Shown here: positions 51,845-61,432 of the stretch, piece by piece
How the letters are laid out: the number at the start of each line of letters is the position of its first letter
How positions within the stretch are numbered: position 1 is the first letter of the stretch
NCBI RefSeq assembly: GCF_030020805.1
Contig: NZ_CP125098.1
Coordinates: 3,061,501 to 3,125,500, forward strand
Direction of reading: 5' to 3'
Length of the DNA stretch: 64,000 nucleotides
DNA from: Paenibacillus sp. RC67
Lineage (GTDB): Bacteria > Bacillota > Bacilli > Paenibacillales > NBRC-103111
The notes under the pieces: generated by a model
What the model was told of the DNA's origin: nothing
Seen by the model: the letters and a program-made list of their open reading frames with translations, nothing else
Database searches by the model: none
Translations under genes and position numbers: made by a program

Positions 51845-53470
51845 TTATGGCTTGCGAACCGTTACATTTGCGTAAGCCCGCTTATCATTGAACAGGACAG
51901 ATGTCAAAGTAAAATTAGTTACGTTTCCTGTAATTTGAACATTGCCGGCTTTATCGAATGTAACCGTTCCGACAGGTCCATTCTGTGGATCTCCCGTAAC
52001 ATCTTCAGCGATGAAGTAAGTATTCAAAGCAAAATTGTAGTAGGCAATTTCATCTTGCTCATACTCTGTACCGAAATTATCGGTGACTTTCAAATCCATC
52101 TTTTCATAGGCATTAAATTGACTGGAATAAACGCCATTGGTAACGGTAGAATGAGCAGTTATAGATGTTGTTCTTGCTTCTACGGTTTGAGCCGAGATTG
52201 CAGTATTCGTGACGTTGACAGGAATCGAGATTTGATTCATATCCCCGCTAACGGTCGCATAAGTGACATAAATGGTTGCTGTACCTACTTTATTACCGAG
52301 AATGTATCCTTTATGGTCAGCCGATACCGCAACTTTAACTACATTAGGATTTGAGGAGGTAATGGACTGAACAAGTCCTGGTGTCGAAACCTCTTCACCG
52401 GATTCATTGGTTACTGTAATCTCAACCTCTTTAGCTAATTTACTGACAGTGGGATCTTCGGCTTCGTTTTTTGTAACAGAGCCGTCATTCCCCGTAGCCA
52501 CTGATGTCAGCCCGGAATCGATTACACTGCTCAGTTCATAGGAAGACGCGGTTGAATACTTGTACTTGCCTGTTGTAGTTAAAGTACCTACCGTGAAGGC
52601 AGTGGTAGCCGTCTTGATGGAAGAGCTGTCAAGACCGCCCAAGGTGACAGTATAGGTGCCATTAGTGAGCTTCACATCATCAGTTAATGTCAGTGTTGCG
52701 GAATTGTTATCCATAGACCATGCCGTACTTGTTGTAACAACGGAACCGTCTCTGCTAAGTGTCAGGGTAGCTTTTGTAGCATCCACTGCTTTATCCAGCT
52801 TCACTTGAACTAATTGATCTCCGGATGCTTGGGCTGAAGCTACAGATACTTGTTTGTCCTCTGCACTTGGTGAAGCAGGGAGTGATCCATAAGCTCCTAC
52901 CACAAGGTCTGCACGGGTTGCTACAGCATCTCCGGCTTTATCGGCTGGATGGATGTTGGCTTCCTTGGCTTGCTTAACGGCATCAGCGAACCATGGAGTA
53001 TTTGTTGTATTAACGGTTTTACCCAAACCTCTGAGGAATACGGTATCCAATTGCCCAACGGTCACATTTTCACCAGGAGCGAAGGTGGTGTCCGTCATTC
53101 CGTCGATAAGACCCGCTTTCTTAGCGGCTTCGATATAAGGGATAGCCCAACCGTTGGCAGGATCATTTGCTAGAACATCCTTGAAACTGGACGTCTGAAC
53201 GGTTGTATCTACTTTTAACCCAAAGACCAAGGCAGCGACTTTAGCAAATTGAGCACGGGTCATATTTTGAGAAATTCCGAAGCTATCCTCGGATACACCT
53301 TCAAAAATTCCTTTGGCAAGAAGTGTATCCAGCTTCGTTTTAAGGCCGGACTCCACATTTGCAAGATCTTTATAATCAGATGTTGTTTTCGTTGTATTTG
53401 CCATTGCAGTAGAAGCTAGCATTGAGAGAGCTACAGCGGCAGTCGTTATCATAGTTAAGCCTTTTTTCAT
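51845..53470 (-). CDS. SLH-domain surface protein
   Basis: A signal peptide is clear: MKKGLTMITTAAVALSMLAS followed by TAMA. Three S-layer homology domains occupy about residues 28-200 (TRAQFAKVAALVFGL, ENVTVGQLDTVF, ATRADLVVGAYG). These bind pyruvylated cell wall polymer. The remaining 340 residues are Thr/Ser/Val-rich beta modules, with TLTLSRDGSVVTT and a Big-like ITSSNPNVVKVAV stretch. GGAGG precedes the ATG at 53470. It is monocistronic and likely abundant at the surface. Confidence 0.92.
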   Translation of the reverse strand: MKKGLTMITTAAVALSMLASTAMANTTKTTSDYKDLANVESGLKTKLDTLLAKGIFEGVSEDSFGISQNMTRAQFAKVAALVFGLKVDTTVQTSSFKDVLANDPANGWAIPYIEAAKKAGLIDGMTDTTFAPGENVTVGQLDTVFLRGLGKTVNTTNTPWFADAVKQAKEANIHPADKAGDAVATRADLVVGAYGSLPASPSAEDKQVSVASAQASGDQLVQVKLDKAVDATKATLTLSRDGSVVTTSTAWSMDNNSATLTLTDDVKLTNGTYTVTLGGLDSSSIKTATTAFTVGTLTTTGKYKYSTASSYELSSVIDSGLTSVATGNDGSVTKNEAEDPTVSKLAKEVEITVTNESGEEVSTPGLVQSITSSNPNVVKVAVSADHKGYILGNKVGTATIYVTYATVSGDMNQISIPVNVTNTAISAQTVEARTTSITAHSTVTNGVYSSQFNAYEKMDLKVTDNFGTEYEQDEIAYYNFALNTYFIAEDVTGDPQNGPVGTVTFDKAGNVQITGNVTNFTLTSVLFNDKRAYANVTVRKP

Positions 53471-53612
53471 ACAGGTATTCCTCCAATAAAGGTTAATAAA
53501 AAGATAGTCTCTTAATATATAATCATACTATTTGTTCGGATCAAATGCCAACTCTTTTGGCTTGTGGTAATATATTGAATGGATGTAAAATAATATGCAA
53601 GGAGTTGGGCTA

Positions 53613-54497
53613 TTGCACATTGGATTTGTTGGAGATATTCATGGGAGAGTTCTGCACACTCAAGCACTGTTAGCCGCGTGGCAGCAAAAAATGAATCAAA
53701 AGCTTGATTTTATTATCCAGGTTGGAGATTTGGGAGCATACCCTATACCGGATGAGGTGTTGATGAAGGAGAAGTATGTTCGAGAGGATCCAGCTGAATT
53801 GGATTTTAGCCGTATGTTACGAGCGGAAGGTGAACTTGCCGAGTGGATTGTAGCTTTGCGCAAGAATGAGCTGAATCCCATTCATTTTATCCGCGGTAAT
53901 CATGAAGATTTTGACTGGTTGGATTCATTAGGCTCAAGCGCGGAGCAGGTAGTTAGTGTTGATCCTTTCAACCTGTTCTACTATGTAAAAGATGGAACGA
54001 TAATTCATGTGAATGACATGAAGATCGCTTTTATAGGTGGGATACAAACGAAAGAGTATAGACAGAAATCCATCGATCCTAATTCATACGAACGGTTAAG
54101 CCAGCTGCGACCAGGTGAGGTTGACATACTCGTCACTCACGACGCTCCTTACGGTATAGGCATAAGCTATTTGGGCGAAACCCAAGGTTCTATTATGATT
54201 TCCAATCTTATTGAGACCATTCAACCGAAATATGCAATCGGAGGCCATTATCATCATATGATCGGTCCTAAGCTATTCGGTAATACGATTTACTTAGGGT
54301 TAAATGTATTAGTTGATCTTCGTAAAGATGGGTTACTGCGGCGAGTACAGCCAGGTTGTTTGGCCATATTGGATACGGATATGGGGAGCTTGAGCTTCGT
54401 AACGGAAGATTGGTTATCTGAAATGGATAAAGATTTTGAGTTTATATCTTATATGAATAGTCTCAAGGGTTCGGATTTTTTGAAAAGTAATGTTTGA
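53613..54497 (+). CDS. Metallophosphoesterase
   Basis: The protein (294 aa) has the calcineurin-like signature: GFVGDIHGR (GDxHG), VGDLGAYP (GD), FIRGNHEDFDW (GNHE) and a late GGHYHH. These bind two metals and hydrolyse phosphate esters; the substrate may be a nucleotide or phosphoprotein. TTG 53613 is chosen since AAGGAG lies 8 nt before it and the product then begins with the fold. ATG 53595 has no such site. It is divergent from the SLH gene. Confidence 0.9.
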   Translation: MHIGFVGDIHGRVLHTQALLAAWQQKMNQKLDFIIQVGDLGAYPIPDEVLMKEKYVREDPAELDFSRMLRAEGELAEWIVALRKNELNPIHFIRGNHEDFDWLDSLGSSAEQVVSVDPFNLFYYVKDGTIIHVNDMKIAFIGGIQTKEYRQKSIDPNSYERLSQLRPGEVDILVTHDAPYGIGISYLGETQGSIMISNLIETIQPKYAIGGHYHHMIGPKLFGNTIYLGLNVLVDLRKDGLLRRVQPGCLAILDTDMGSLSFVTEDWLSEMDKDFEFISYMNSLKGSDFLKSNV

Positions 54498-54584
54498 AGG
54501 AAGGACTCCCCAACTCATGAATCTTGGAGAAACAGGTCTTCGAGGGGATTTGGTCTAAGAAAATAATATAATTGAACGTTTATT

Positions 54585-54613
54585 GAGGCCGCTGTAGTGT
54601 TCGGTCTTTTTTT
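54585..54613 (+). terminator. Terminator of the phosphoesterase gene
   Basis: AGGCCG (54586-54591) pairs with CGGTCT (54602-54607, G-U included), followed by eight T counted from 54606. It lies 90 nt after the stop. Confidence 0.7.
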
Positions 54614-54779
54614 ATTTTACAAATCCCAAAAACAGGAAAGATTCTATTAGATTTATTCGCTTTATTATAGATCAAATTCCAATTATGGTTATGTGGATGA
54701 AGAAAAGGGGAGTGGTCTCTTGAAGGGGCATGAATCAACATGTACATAATAAGATACTGTTGCAATAGAAAACTGTACA

Positions 54780-55217
54780 ATGGGGGGAACCACGATTAAA
54801 AAGCTAACCTTTAGTTTGCTATGTATGACCTTTCTCCTTACAAGCGGTTGTGCGGGTTTAGGAGATTATGATATTTCGTTACCTGGAGGTTACTCGGTAG
54901 TAAGGACTTCGGCACATCAGGTGACGATAAGTCGGCAAGTGAGCGAAGGAGTTTGGGGAGAACGGGTAGTTCCAGCCAAAGTGGTTCAGATAGCGTGGGA
55001 TGAACGTTATATTTTGGCAAAACAAGTTGGACTGATGAATGATCCCATGAGAACAAACAGCTCTTACCAAATCCCGGATGAGTCTGTTGTAGGGTATTGG
55101 ATTATCGATATACAAACGGATGAGACCCGTGGTCCAATGACCGAAGAGGATTTTGCTGCAAGAAGAAAACAAGACGGGATTTCAGACAGCTTGATCTTAA
55201 AAACAATACAAAGGTAG
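54780..55217 (+). CDS. DUF3997-like lipoprotein
   Basis: The product has a lipoprotein signal ending LLTSGC (Cys near residue 24), then a small domain with VVQIAWDERYILAKQ and YWIIDIQTDETRGPMTEEDF, matching the DUF3997 type. The function is unknown. ATG 54780 has no ribosome binding site upstream. The only purine-rich block is GGGGGG at 54782-54787, 7 nt before ATT 54795, so an ATT start (beginning IKKLTFS) is a possibility; it is unproven. Confidence 0.75.
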   Translation: MGGTTIKKLTFSLLCMTFLLTSGCAGLGDYDISLPGGYSVVRTSAHQVTISRQVSEGVWGERVVPAKVVQIAWDERYILAKQVGLMNDPMRTNSSYQIPDESVVGYWIIDIQTDETRGPMTEEDFAARRKQDGISDSLILKTIQR

Positions 55218-55266
55218 TTGTTTGAAAAGAAACAGCCGAGGCTGCTCTTTCCAATTATGAGTCAGG

Positions 55267-55593
55267 TTAGGACCCGGTTAGCTTCAACCCGATTACTCCG
55301 ACAATAACTAAGCCGATGAAAAAGAGACGTTTGGGCGCTTTTGATTCTTGATACAGCCATATACCGACGATGGCAGCTCCGGCTGCCCCAATTCCTGTCC
55401 AGATGCTGTACGCCGTTCCGATAGGTATATGAACCAATGCTTTAGACAAAAAATACAAGCTCAAGCCCATGGAAGGGATGCAGGCTAAAGTCCAGTACAA
55501 TCTGCGGAAGCCCTCGGATTTTTTTATTAATATAACACCGATAATTTCCATGAACCCCGCTAGAAGCAAGAAAATCCACGACACACCTATCAT
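55267..55593 (-). CDS. SMR-family exporter subunit (YkkD-like)
   Basis: The product (108 aa) is a four-helix SMR protein with the conserved Glu in LLLAGFMEIIGVILIKK (position 16) and IPIGTAYSIWTGIGAAGA in helix 3. It starts 4 nt inside the end of the paired subunit, so the two are co-translated and probably form a heterodimer. Paired YkkC/YkkD exporters move guanidinium or cationic drugs. The usual guanidine-I (ykkC) riboswitch was sought upstream and not found. Confidence 0.9.
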   Translation of the reverse strand: MIGVSWIFLLLAGFMEIIGVILIKKSEGFRRLYWTLACIPSMGLSLYFLSKALVHIPIGTAYSIWTGIGAAGAAIVGIWLYQESKAPKRLFFIGLVIVGVIGLKLTGS

Positions 55594-55943
55594 TTCCCTT
55601 CATTTTCTTTCTTAGGCTGATCCGTTTCCGTAACGCTCAGCTTGAGTCCCAAGAGCCCAGCTAACAGCACTAGGATAAAAAATATCCTCAACCCATCCCG
55701 CGGCTCACCTAGAAACAGCATTCCGACGATAACCGTTCCAGCAGCCCCAATACCAGTAAAAACCGCATAAGCTGTGCCAATAGGAAGCTGTGTCATTGAT
55801 TTGGTGAACAAATAAAAGCTAATTACGATACATAGTATGGTTAACACAGAAGGAACTAGCACGGTAAAACTATGCGTATATTTTAGTCCCGTAGCCCAAC
55901 CTACGTCCATAATTCCCCCTAATACAACGTAAAGCCATGCCAT
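55590..55943 (-). CDS. SMR-family exporter subunit (YkkC/Gdx-like) with Asp13
   Basis: This partner (117 aa) looks like Gdx/SugE: LPIGTAYAVFTGIGAAGT in helix 3 and a charged tail. The essential first-helix Glu of SMR proteins is an Asp here: GGIMDVGWATG (position 13). The other subunit keeps Glu. Heterodimeric SMR pairs tolerate unequal subunits, but Asp at this site generally changes pKa and transport in homodimers. There is a hairpin ACCGT/ACGGT (about 56014) upstream but no riboswitch I recognise. Confidence 0.88.
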   Translation of the reverse strand: MAWLYVVLGGIMDVGWATGLKYTHSFTVLVPSVLTILCIVISFYLFTKSMTQLPIGTAYAVFTGIGAAGTVIVGMLFLGEPRDGLRIFFILVLLAGLLGLKLSVTETDQPKKENEGK

Positions 55944-56057
55944 TCTTTCATACTCCCTTCTCTAAAAGCAATTCGAGCAAGTGATTCAAGTCGCATCACT
56001 TTATCTATTCACAATACCGTCTGAACGGTGCTTTTTCAAACCCTTTTTCACGTTAAG

Positions 56058-56067
56058 TTCGACAAAA
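56058..56067. promoter_or_regulatory. Perfect Spo0A box upstream of the amidase gene
   Basis: TTCGACAAAA is the reverse complement of TTTTGTCGAA, matching the 0A-box core TGTCGAA. It lies about 90 bp before the amidase start. Spo0A control would fit a cell-wall enzyme used around sporulation. Confidence 0.5.
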
Positions 56068-56154
56068 TAAGAAAAAGTGCTCTATGAATGGGTAAATCTT
56101 CCTGTTATATTAGTACATAAAGCGACAAGGAATCTAATGAATGAGGTATTTGTA

Positions 56155-57261
56155 ATGAAACTACAGCCATTCAAGAAAGCCATCGTTTCTATTCTTATTA
56201 TCGGTTCCATCGGTATGCCGCCTATGAATGCAGAAGCTGCAGCAAGTCCAAATGCCATTGTTATGGCCGCTTCCCTCAATGTTCGTAGTAAACCGGAGAT
56301 GCAATCCCCCATCGTAGGATCTTTGAAGCAAAATACGGTTGTCGTCATTTCCCAGGAATCGTACGGGTGGATCAAGATCAAGGCTGGTAACACTAGCGGT
56401 TGGGTAGCTGGTCAATACTTAAAGATGCTTAATGTCAATAACTCGGACAAGTCAACGAAAACAAGCGTGAAGAATAATGAAGTCACCATGAAGGGAAGCA
56501 CTACGGTGCTTGCCGATTCGCTACATATGCGTCAAGGACCTGGAACCCAACATGCCGTCGTAAGCGTGTTAACTTCTGGCGCCTCTTTGGCAGTTCTTGA
56601 CCGGCAGCAGGACTGGATGCAAGTTCGTACTAAGGATGGCGTATCCGGATGGGTACTGAGCAAATATGTAGGAGAGAAATCCAATGATACTGTAATCGCT
56701 TCGTCTAGCAGCAAAGGGCTAAAAGGTAAGATGATTGTGGTTGATCCGGGGCATGGTGGCAGCGACATCGGAACCCAAGGGAAGAAATATGGGTCTCACG
56801 AAAAGTCATTGAACTTATCGACGGCGCAATACTTGGTGGACAAATTGCGGCAGGCAGGAGCTCAAGTCACAATGACTCGAACCGGCCAAGAGGAGAATCC
56901 AAGTTTGGCTGACAGAGTTGCGATGAGTCAGAAGAAGCAGGCAGATGCTTTTGTCAGCATTCATTACAATTCGTCACCGAAAGCGAATAGCGGAACTTTG
57001 ACCTTCTTTTATTCAAACACCAAGGACATGCCTCTAGCGAGAAAAATCGAAGCCCAGTTGAATCGATCGTTAGATTTGAAAAGCAATGGTATCTCTTTTG
57101 GGAATTATCATGTATTACGGGAAAATGCTAGACCTTCAGTGCTCGTGGAGTTAGGTTTTTTATCTAACGCTAAGGATGAAATGCTCGTCAAAAGCTCTAG
57201 CTATCAAAAGAAGGCAGCTGATGCGATTGTGAATGGCTTGCAGGATTATTTTAGAGGGTGA
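56155..57261 (+). CDS. N-acetylmuramoyl-L-alanine amidase with SH3 domains
   Basis: The protein (368 aa) has a signal peptide (KKAIVSILIIGSIG, cleavage after AEA), two bacterial SH3 domains (about residues 40-90 and 120-170; SLNVRSKPEMQSP, SLHMRQGPGTQH) and a C-terminal Amidase_3 domain with VDPGHGGSDIG (metal His), the Glu in SHEKSLNL, SIHYNSS and VELGFLSN. It cuts the link between peptide and glycan in the wall. ATG 56155 has GAGG 8 nt upstream. A 0A box lies upstream, and a terminator follows. Confidence 0.95.
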   Translation: MKLQPFKKAIVSILIIGSIGMPPMNAEAAASPNAIVMAASLNVRSKPEMQSPIVGSLKQNTVVVISQESYGWIKIKAGNTSGWVAGQYLKMLNVNNSDKSTKTSVKNNEVTMKGSTTVLADSLHMRQGPGTQHAVVSVLTSGASLAVLDRQQDWMQVRTKDGVSGWVLSKYVGEKSNDTVIASSSSKGLKGKMIVVDPGHGGSDIGTQGKKYGSHEKSLNLSTAQYLVDKLRQAGAQVTMTRTGQEENPSLADRVAMSQKKQADAFVSIHYNSSPKANSGTLTFFYSNTKDMPLARKIEAQLNRSLDLKSNGISFGNYHVLRENARPSVLVELGFLSNAKDEMLVKSSSYQKKAADAIVNGLQDYFRG

Positions 57262-57265
57262 GTAA

Positions 57266-57300
57266 AAGGTTGCTGCATCGCAGCAGCCTTTTTTGTTTTT
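57266..57300 (+). terminator. Terminator of the amidase gene
   Basis: AAGGTTGCTGC and GCAGCAGCCTT form a strong hairpin followed by T-rich sequence. Confidence 0.92.
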
Positions 57301-57364
57301 ATGGTTACTAGAACAATGAAATAATGGGTTTAAATGTAAAAAAATATCCGATATAATGGATAAT

Positions 57365-57378
57365 ATAAAGCGTTTACA
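57365..57378. promoter_or_regulatory. cre-like site before the ABC exporter
   Basis: ATAAAGCGTTTACA matches the cre consensus except at its first two bases. It lies just after a TATAAT (57353-57358) and 25 bp before the exporter start, a repressing position if real. Confidence 0.35.
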
Positions 57379-57402
57379 CTATGAAGAGTGGGGGTCCCTC
57401 TT

Positions 57403-59202
57403 ATGACTAACGAGGTAGTACAACCAACAACAGCCTCGTCCGTAAATTATAGCAGCGGATTCAAGCTGTATGTCTGGGCATTATCGTTCCTAAGACCTTA
57501 TCGGACCCTTGTCTTTACTATCCTAATCTGCGATGTCTTCCTCTCCATTATGCAAATGTCCATTCCGAAACTGATCGGTTATTTTGTTGATGTAATTCTT
57601 CCTCGTAGTGACTTCAGTGGATTATATTCTGTAGTCATCCTGATAATCTGTATAGTTGCAGGAATCATTGGCCTAAGCACAGGCAGGAACCTTTTGAATC
57701 TAACTATAAGCGAGAAGCCAGGAAGAGATGTACAATATACCATCTTCGAAAAGTTACGAGCGCTCGGGTTAACCTACTACGAGAATAACCCGTCGGGTTC
57801 TACTCTATCTATGCTTCATTCAGATGTATCAGCGATGCAGGGCTTCTTTAGAGATCTACCCAAGCTGGTTCAAGATGTCATTCTTGTAGCTGTGATGATG
57901 ATTATCATGTGTCTGACTGAGTGGAAATTAGCTGCTGCTATCCTTCCATGCTTCGGGATGTTTTTTTTGATTGAACCCTATTTGTCCAAAAGGGCGGAAA
58001 TGTGGGGGAAGAAACGTGCCGAGCAATTAAGGGCAAAAAATCAACAGCTGCATGATAGTCTGGTATCGATAGCTGAAGTTCGAGCACATGGTGCCGAAGA
58101 TTGGAATACAGCAAATTTGATGGATAAAGTTCAATCCTACCATTATTGTGAGCTTAGATCCAAACAGTATGGGTTCATTCGAGCTGCGGTTAGGAATTTA
58201 TCCATTACCCTAGGCGCTGCACTATTGTTTCTTGTAGGAGCTTACTATATTCAATCAGGCTCCATGCAAACAGGGACGTTGGTTTCGATGGTTTTTATTT
58301 ATTTTATGGCTATTGGCAAGTTTACGTTTATATTTTTTCGGATCACACAGTTTAAGGTGCTAATCCATCAAATCAGAACGCTTCATGCTTTTATGCAACT
58401 GGAGCCTTTAGTGAGCGAGCACATTAACCCGGAATTGCTTCAAACCATTCGTGGAGAATTGACTATCAGTGAGGTCTCCTTCGGTTATCCTAATAGGGAT
58501 GATGTGATCAAGAAATTTGATCTACACATTAAACCCGGTGATCGTATTGCTCTTGTAGGTGCAAGCGGCAGCGGGAAAACGACCCTCATGAAGCTGCTGT
58601 CAAGGTTTTACGATCCTACAGAAGGTTACATCTGCTTAGATGGTATTTCGCTGAAAGCATTACCTCTTTCTCAATTAAGAGAATGTATAGGTCATGTATT
58701 TCAGGAGACGTTTTTATTTGCAGCCACCATACGAGAAAATATTCGCTTTGCCAGACCGGATTGTACAGATGATGAGATCGTGGAAGCGGCTAAAGCAGCT
58801 TATGCTCATGAGTTCATTTTAAAGCTAACGGATAGTTATGAAACATTCGTCGGTGAACGGGGCGTTAAATTATCAGGAGGACAAAAGCAGCGTATAGCCA
58901 TAGCACGACTTTTTCTAAAAAACCCTACTATTATCCTGCTGGACGAGCCTACTTCTGCACTAGACTATGCTGCTGAAGCAGAAGTCAAGCGCGCTCTAGA
59001 TCGTTTGTTAAAAGGAAGAACTACCATTGCTATCGCACATCGACTATCAACGATATTTGATTTTGACAAAATAATTGTTATGGATAACGGGGAAATAGTG
59101 GAAGCGGGCACGTATCAAGAGCTGATGGAAATCAGAGGGAAATGGTTTACGTTAGCACATTCTCTTCTTTCTGAGCCTACAGGAGGAGAAGCAAGTGAAT
59201 AA
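57403..59202 (+). CDS. ABC exporter half, subunit A
   Basis: The product (599 aa) has six membrane helices (about residues 30-320) and a nucleotide-binding domain with GASGSGKT (Walker A), LSGGQKQR (signature) and IILLDEPTSALD (Walker B plus catalytic Glu) and an H-loop in IAHRLST. ATG 57403 is used since a GTGGGGG block is 8 nt upstream. It overlaps the next ABC gene by 8 nt, so the two likely form a heterodimeric exporter, for drugs, lipids or peptides. Substrate is not shown. Confidence 0.93.
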   Translation: MTNEVVQPTTASSVNYSSGFKLYVWALSFLRPYRTLVFTILICDVFLSIMQMSIPKLIGYFVDVILPRSDFSGLYSVVILIICIVAGIIGLSTGRNLLNLTISEKPGRDVQYTIFEKLRALGLTYYENNPSGSTLSMLHSDVSAMQGFFRDLPKLVQDVILVAVMMIIMCLTEWKLAAAILPCFGMFFLIEPYLSKRAEMWGKKRAEQLRAKNQQLHDSLVSIAEVRAHGAEDWNTANLMDKVQSYHYCELRSKQYGFIRAAVRNLSITLGAALLFLVGAYYIQSGSMQTGTLVSMVFIYFMAIGKFTFIFFRITQFKVLIHQIRTLHAFMQLEPLVSEHINPELLQTIRGELTISEVSFGYPNRDDVIKKFDLHIKPGDRIALVGASGSGKTTLMKLLSRFYDPTEGYICLDGISLKALPLSQLRECIGHVFQETFLFAATIRENIRFARPDCTDDEIVEAAKAAYAHEFILKLTDSYETFVGERGVKLSGGQKQRIAIARLFLKNPTIILLDEPTSALDYAAEAEVKRALDRLLKGRTTIAIAHRLSTIFDFDKIIVMDNGEIVEAGTYQELMEIRGKWFTLAHSLLSEPTGGEASE

Positions 59203-60928
59203 TGTCCAATGGATTTATAACAAAATTGTGGGAAAGAGGCCTGTATTTGCCGTCATCTTAATTCTAGCTGTGATAGAATCATCCAGCCCTTTGCTCTCCA
59301 TATATATTCAAAAGTACTTAATTGATGAAGTATTTATTAACAAGCAATTCAATATGCTCTTGCCGATCTTGATGGTTCTGATAACAGTAATGGTTCTCGC
59401 CGATGGTTTATACTCTATCACCATGTACAATCAAACGAAGTTTCAAGTATGGCTGCGAACGAACCTAACGTTAGAATTCATGCGATATGTCCATCAACTA
59501 TCGATCCAAAAACTGAGAAAGAAACAAACCGGTCAGTTGATCCAACTTGTGAATGGAGATCTTGAACATGTTACGAACTTAATAGCAATTACCATTCCTG
59601 CAAATGTAAGAACTGTAGTTGAGCTTATGACATTAACTGTATTAGTAGGTTTCCATGCACCTGGTGTTTTACTCATTGCACTCATACTCAGTCCAGTGTA
59701 TATAAAACTTGGAAGATCACTAAGTCCAAAACTGAAACAACGGCTTAAAGAAAAGGAAGAAAATAGGGGGGAGTATGTAAACCATTTGGTTGAAGGTATA
59801 TCAAGTACTCGAGAAGTGATAGCTTTTAACCGAAGAAATTGGGAAGTTGAAAGGTTGGATCGTAGTTTCACCAACTATTTTAGAAGTGTTATTCATGAAG
59901 GGAAATTGCTGAATTTCCAGCTGGTAGTTAGTGATCCACTTAAATGGATAGTGAATCTAACGGTATTGGGCTATGGTGGATACAGTGTAATATTAGGTGT
60001 GCTTTCACCAGGAGCTTTCGTCGTCATATATCAGTTGGCCGGCAGACTGTTTGAATCCATACAGAAGATGTTTTCATTCCTTGTTGGGATTAGCGGTTCT
60101 ATGTCGAGTCTTGAGCGCTTCCGAGATGCTATCCAGGATTTTGAGGAACAGAGTAAGGAGCCTTTGGTTGGGATAGATACTATATCGTCCCTTCGTTTTG
60201 AGAATGTGTCCTTTAATTATGACGAAGGTACCGATGAAGTTTTGAAAAAAGTAACATTCGACCTGCCAATAGGCAAAAAAATTGCGTTTGTCGGTGCAAG
60301 CGGATGCGGGAAATCTACAATTGCTCAATTATTCATTCGTTACCTTATACCAAGTCATGGAAAAATACTGGTTAACGGTCACCCGCTGGAGTTGCTGAAC
60401 AAAAAGGATTGGGCGAATAAGGTAAGCGTTGTGTTTCAGGAGCCGGTTCTTTTTCCAGATACAATTCTAAATAATATCAAACTCGATCGAAGTGCTTCTG
60501 CTTATGAGGTGAACATTGCTTGCAGGATAGCTCATTTAGATAGAACAATTGGGCAGCTTCCAGATGGCTATGATACCGTTCTGGGAGAGAGAGGGATTAC
60601 CTTCTCCGGAGGTCAGAGGCAGAGAATCGCTATAGCGAGAGCACTTCTAAGCCAAGCAGAAATATTATTAATGGATGAAGCGACATCAGCCCTTGATACA
60701 GTGACAGAACGGATACTTATGGACAATATCGATAAGTATAGGGCTGGGAAGACTACTATTATCATTGCACACAGATTGTCAACGATACAAAATGCGGACA
60801 AGATTTTTTTGTTGGAAAATGGAAGGATAGCCGAGCAAGGCTCACACGATCAATTAATGAGCTATCATTCAAAGTATAAGCAGCTTGTGCTGGCACAGGA
60901 GCAGCAAGTTACAAGACAACAACCATAA
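59195..60928 (+). CDS. ABC exporter half, subunit B
   Basis: The second half-transporter (577 aa) has the same design: six helices, Walker A GASGCGKST, signature FSGGQRQR, Walker B ILLMDEATSALD and IAHRLSTI. The signature begins with Phe rather than Leu. GTG 59195 has AGGAGG 8 nt upstream, inside the end of subunit A. Both ATP sites look complete by their visible motifs, unlike many heterodimers with one degenerate site. A broken GNAT gene follows 14 nt later. Confidence 0.93.
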   Translation: MNNVQWIYNKIVGKRPVFAVILILAVIESSSPLLSIYIQKYLIDEVFINKQFNMLLPILMVLITVMVLADGLYSITMYNQTKFQVWLRTNLTLEFMRYVHQLSIQKLRKKQTGQLIQLVNGDLEHVTNLIAITIPANVRTVVELMTLTVLVGFHAPGVLLIALILSPVYIKLGRSLSPKLKQRLKEKEENRGEYVNHLVEGISSTREVIAFNRRNWEVERLDRSFTNYFRSVIHEGKLLNFQLVVSDPLKWIVNLTVLGYGGYSVILGVLSPGAFVVIYQLAGRLFESIQKMFSFLVGISGSMSSLERFRDAIQDFEEQSKEPLVGIDTISSLRFENVSFNYDEGTDEVLKKVTFDLPIGKKIAFVGASGCGKSTIAQLFIRYLIPSHGKILVNGHPLELLNKKDWANKVSVVFQEPVLFPDTILNNIKLDRSASAYEVNIACRIAHLDRTIGQLPDGYDTVLGERGITFSGGQRQRIAIARALLSQAEILLMDEATSALDTVTERILMDNIDKYRAGKTTIIIAHRLSTIQNADKIFLLENGRIAEQGSHDQLMSYHSKYKQLVLAQEQQVTRQQP

Positions 60929-60942
60929 GAGGAGAATAACAA

Positions 60943-61374
60943 ATGACCCAATCACTTGAAATCAGAAATGCGACAACCGAGGAAGCTCAATATATCCGTA
61001 ACAAGCTGATCGAATATAATGCAGAGCACATTCCAGTTGAATTGCAGTTCAGGTATGAGCCAATCCATCTGACGATCAAAGACGAAGTAGGGAACATAGC
61101 AGCCGGTCTGCTTGCTGTCATGAAATGGAACTGGATCGAAGTAGATATTTTATGGGTTGATAAGGGATTTAGGCAGATGGGTTATGGAACGGAGCTGCTC
61201 TCCAAGGTGGAGTCTATAGCGAGATAGAAGAGATGTAATTTCATTAAATTGTACACGTTCAGTTTCCAAACACCCGAATTTTACCGGCGACATGGTTATG
61301 AAGAATATGCTGTACTGGACAATGCGCCAACAGGCAGCAGGTCTCATTACTTTAAGAAGGAACTGGAACTATAG
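60943..61374 (+). pseudogene. GNAT acetyltransferase gene with internal amber codon
   Basis: The first 94 residues read as a GNAT protein (RNATTEEAQYIRNKL at the start, GFRQMGYGTELLSKVESIAR as acetyl-CoA loop). TAG at 61225-61227 then stops the frame. The same frame continues with KRCNFIKLYTFSFQTPEFYR then RHGYEEY, the expected C-terminus, to TAG at 61372-61374; full length would be 143 aa. A single change such as GAG or AAG to TAG explains it. GGAG precedes the ATG. It was probably the last gene of the ABC exporter operon. Confidence 0.85.
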
Positions 61375-61400
61375 ATTCTGTAGAATAGGAAAAATCAGAG

Positions 61401-61432
61401 GTCTGCGCCCAGGTCAGGGTGCGGGCTTTTTT
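61401..61432 (+). terminator. Terminator after the broken GNAT gene
   Basis: TGCGCCC (61404-61410) can pair with GGGTGCG (61417-61423, two G-U pairs), then GGC and six T follow. The stem is moderate. Confidence 0.55.

Noticed and set aside
55944..56080. Guanidine riboswitch upstream of the SMR pair
   Set aside because: Only a small ACCGT/ACGGT hairpin is present; none of the conserved ykkC, mini-ykkC or ykkC-III blocks are seen.
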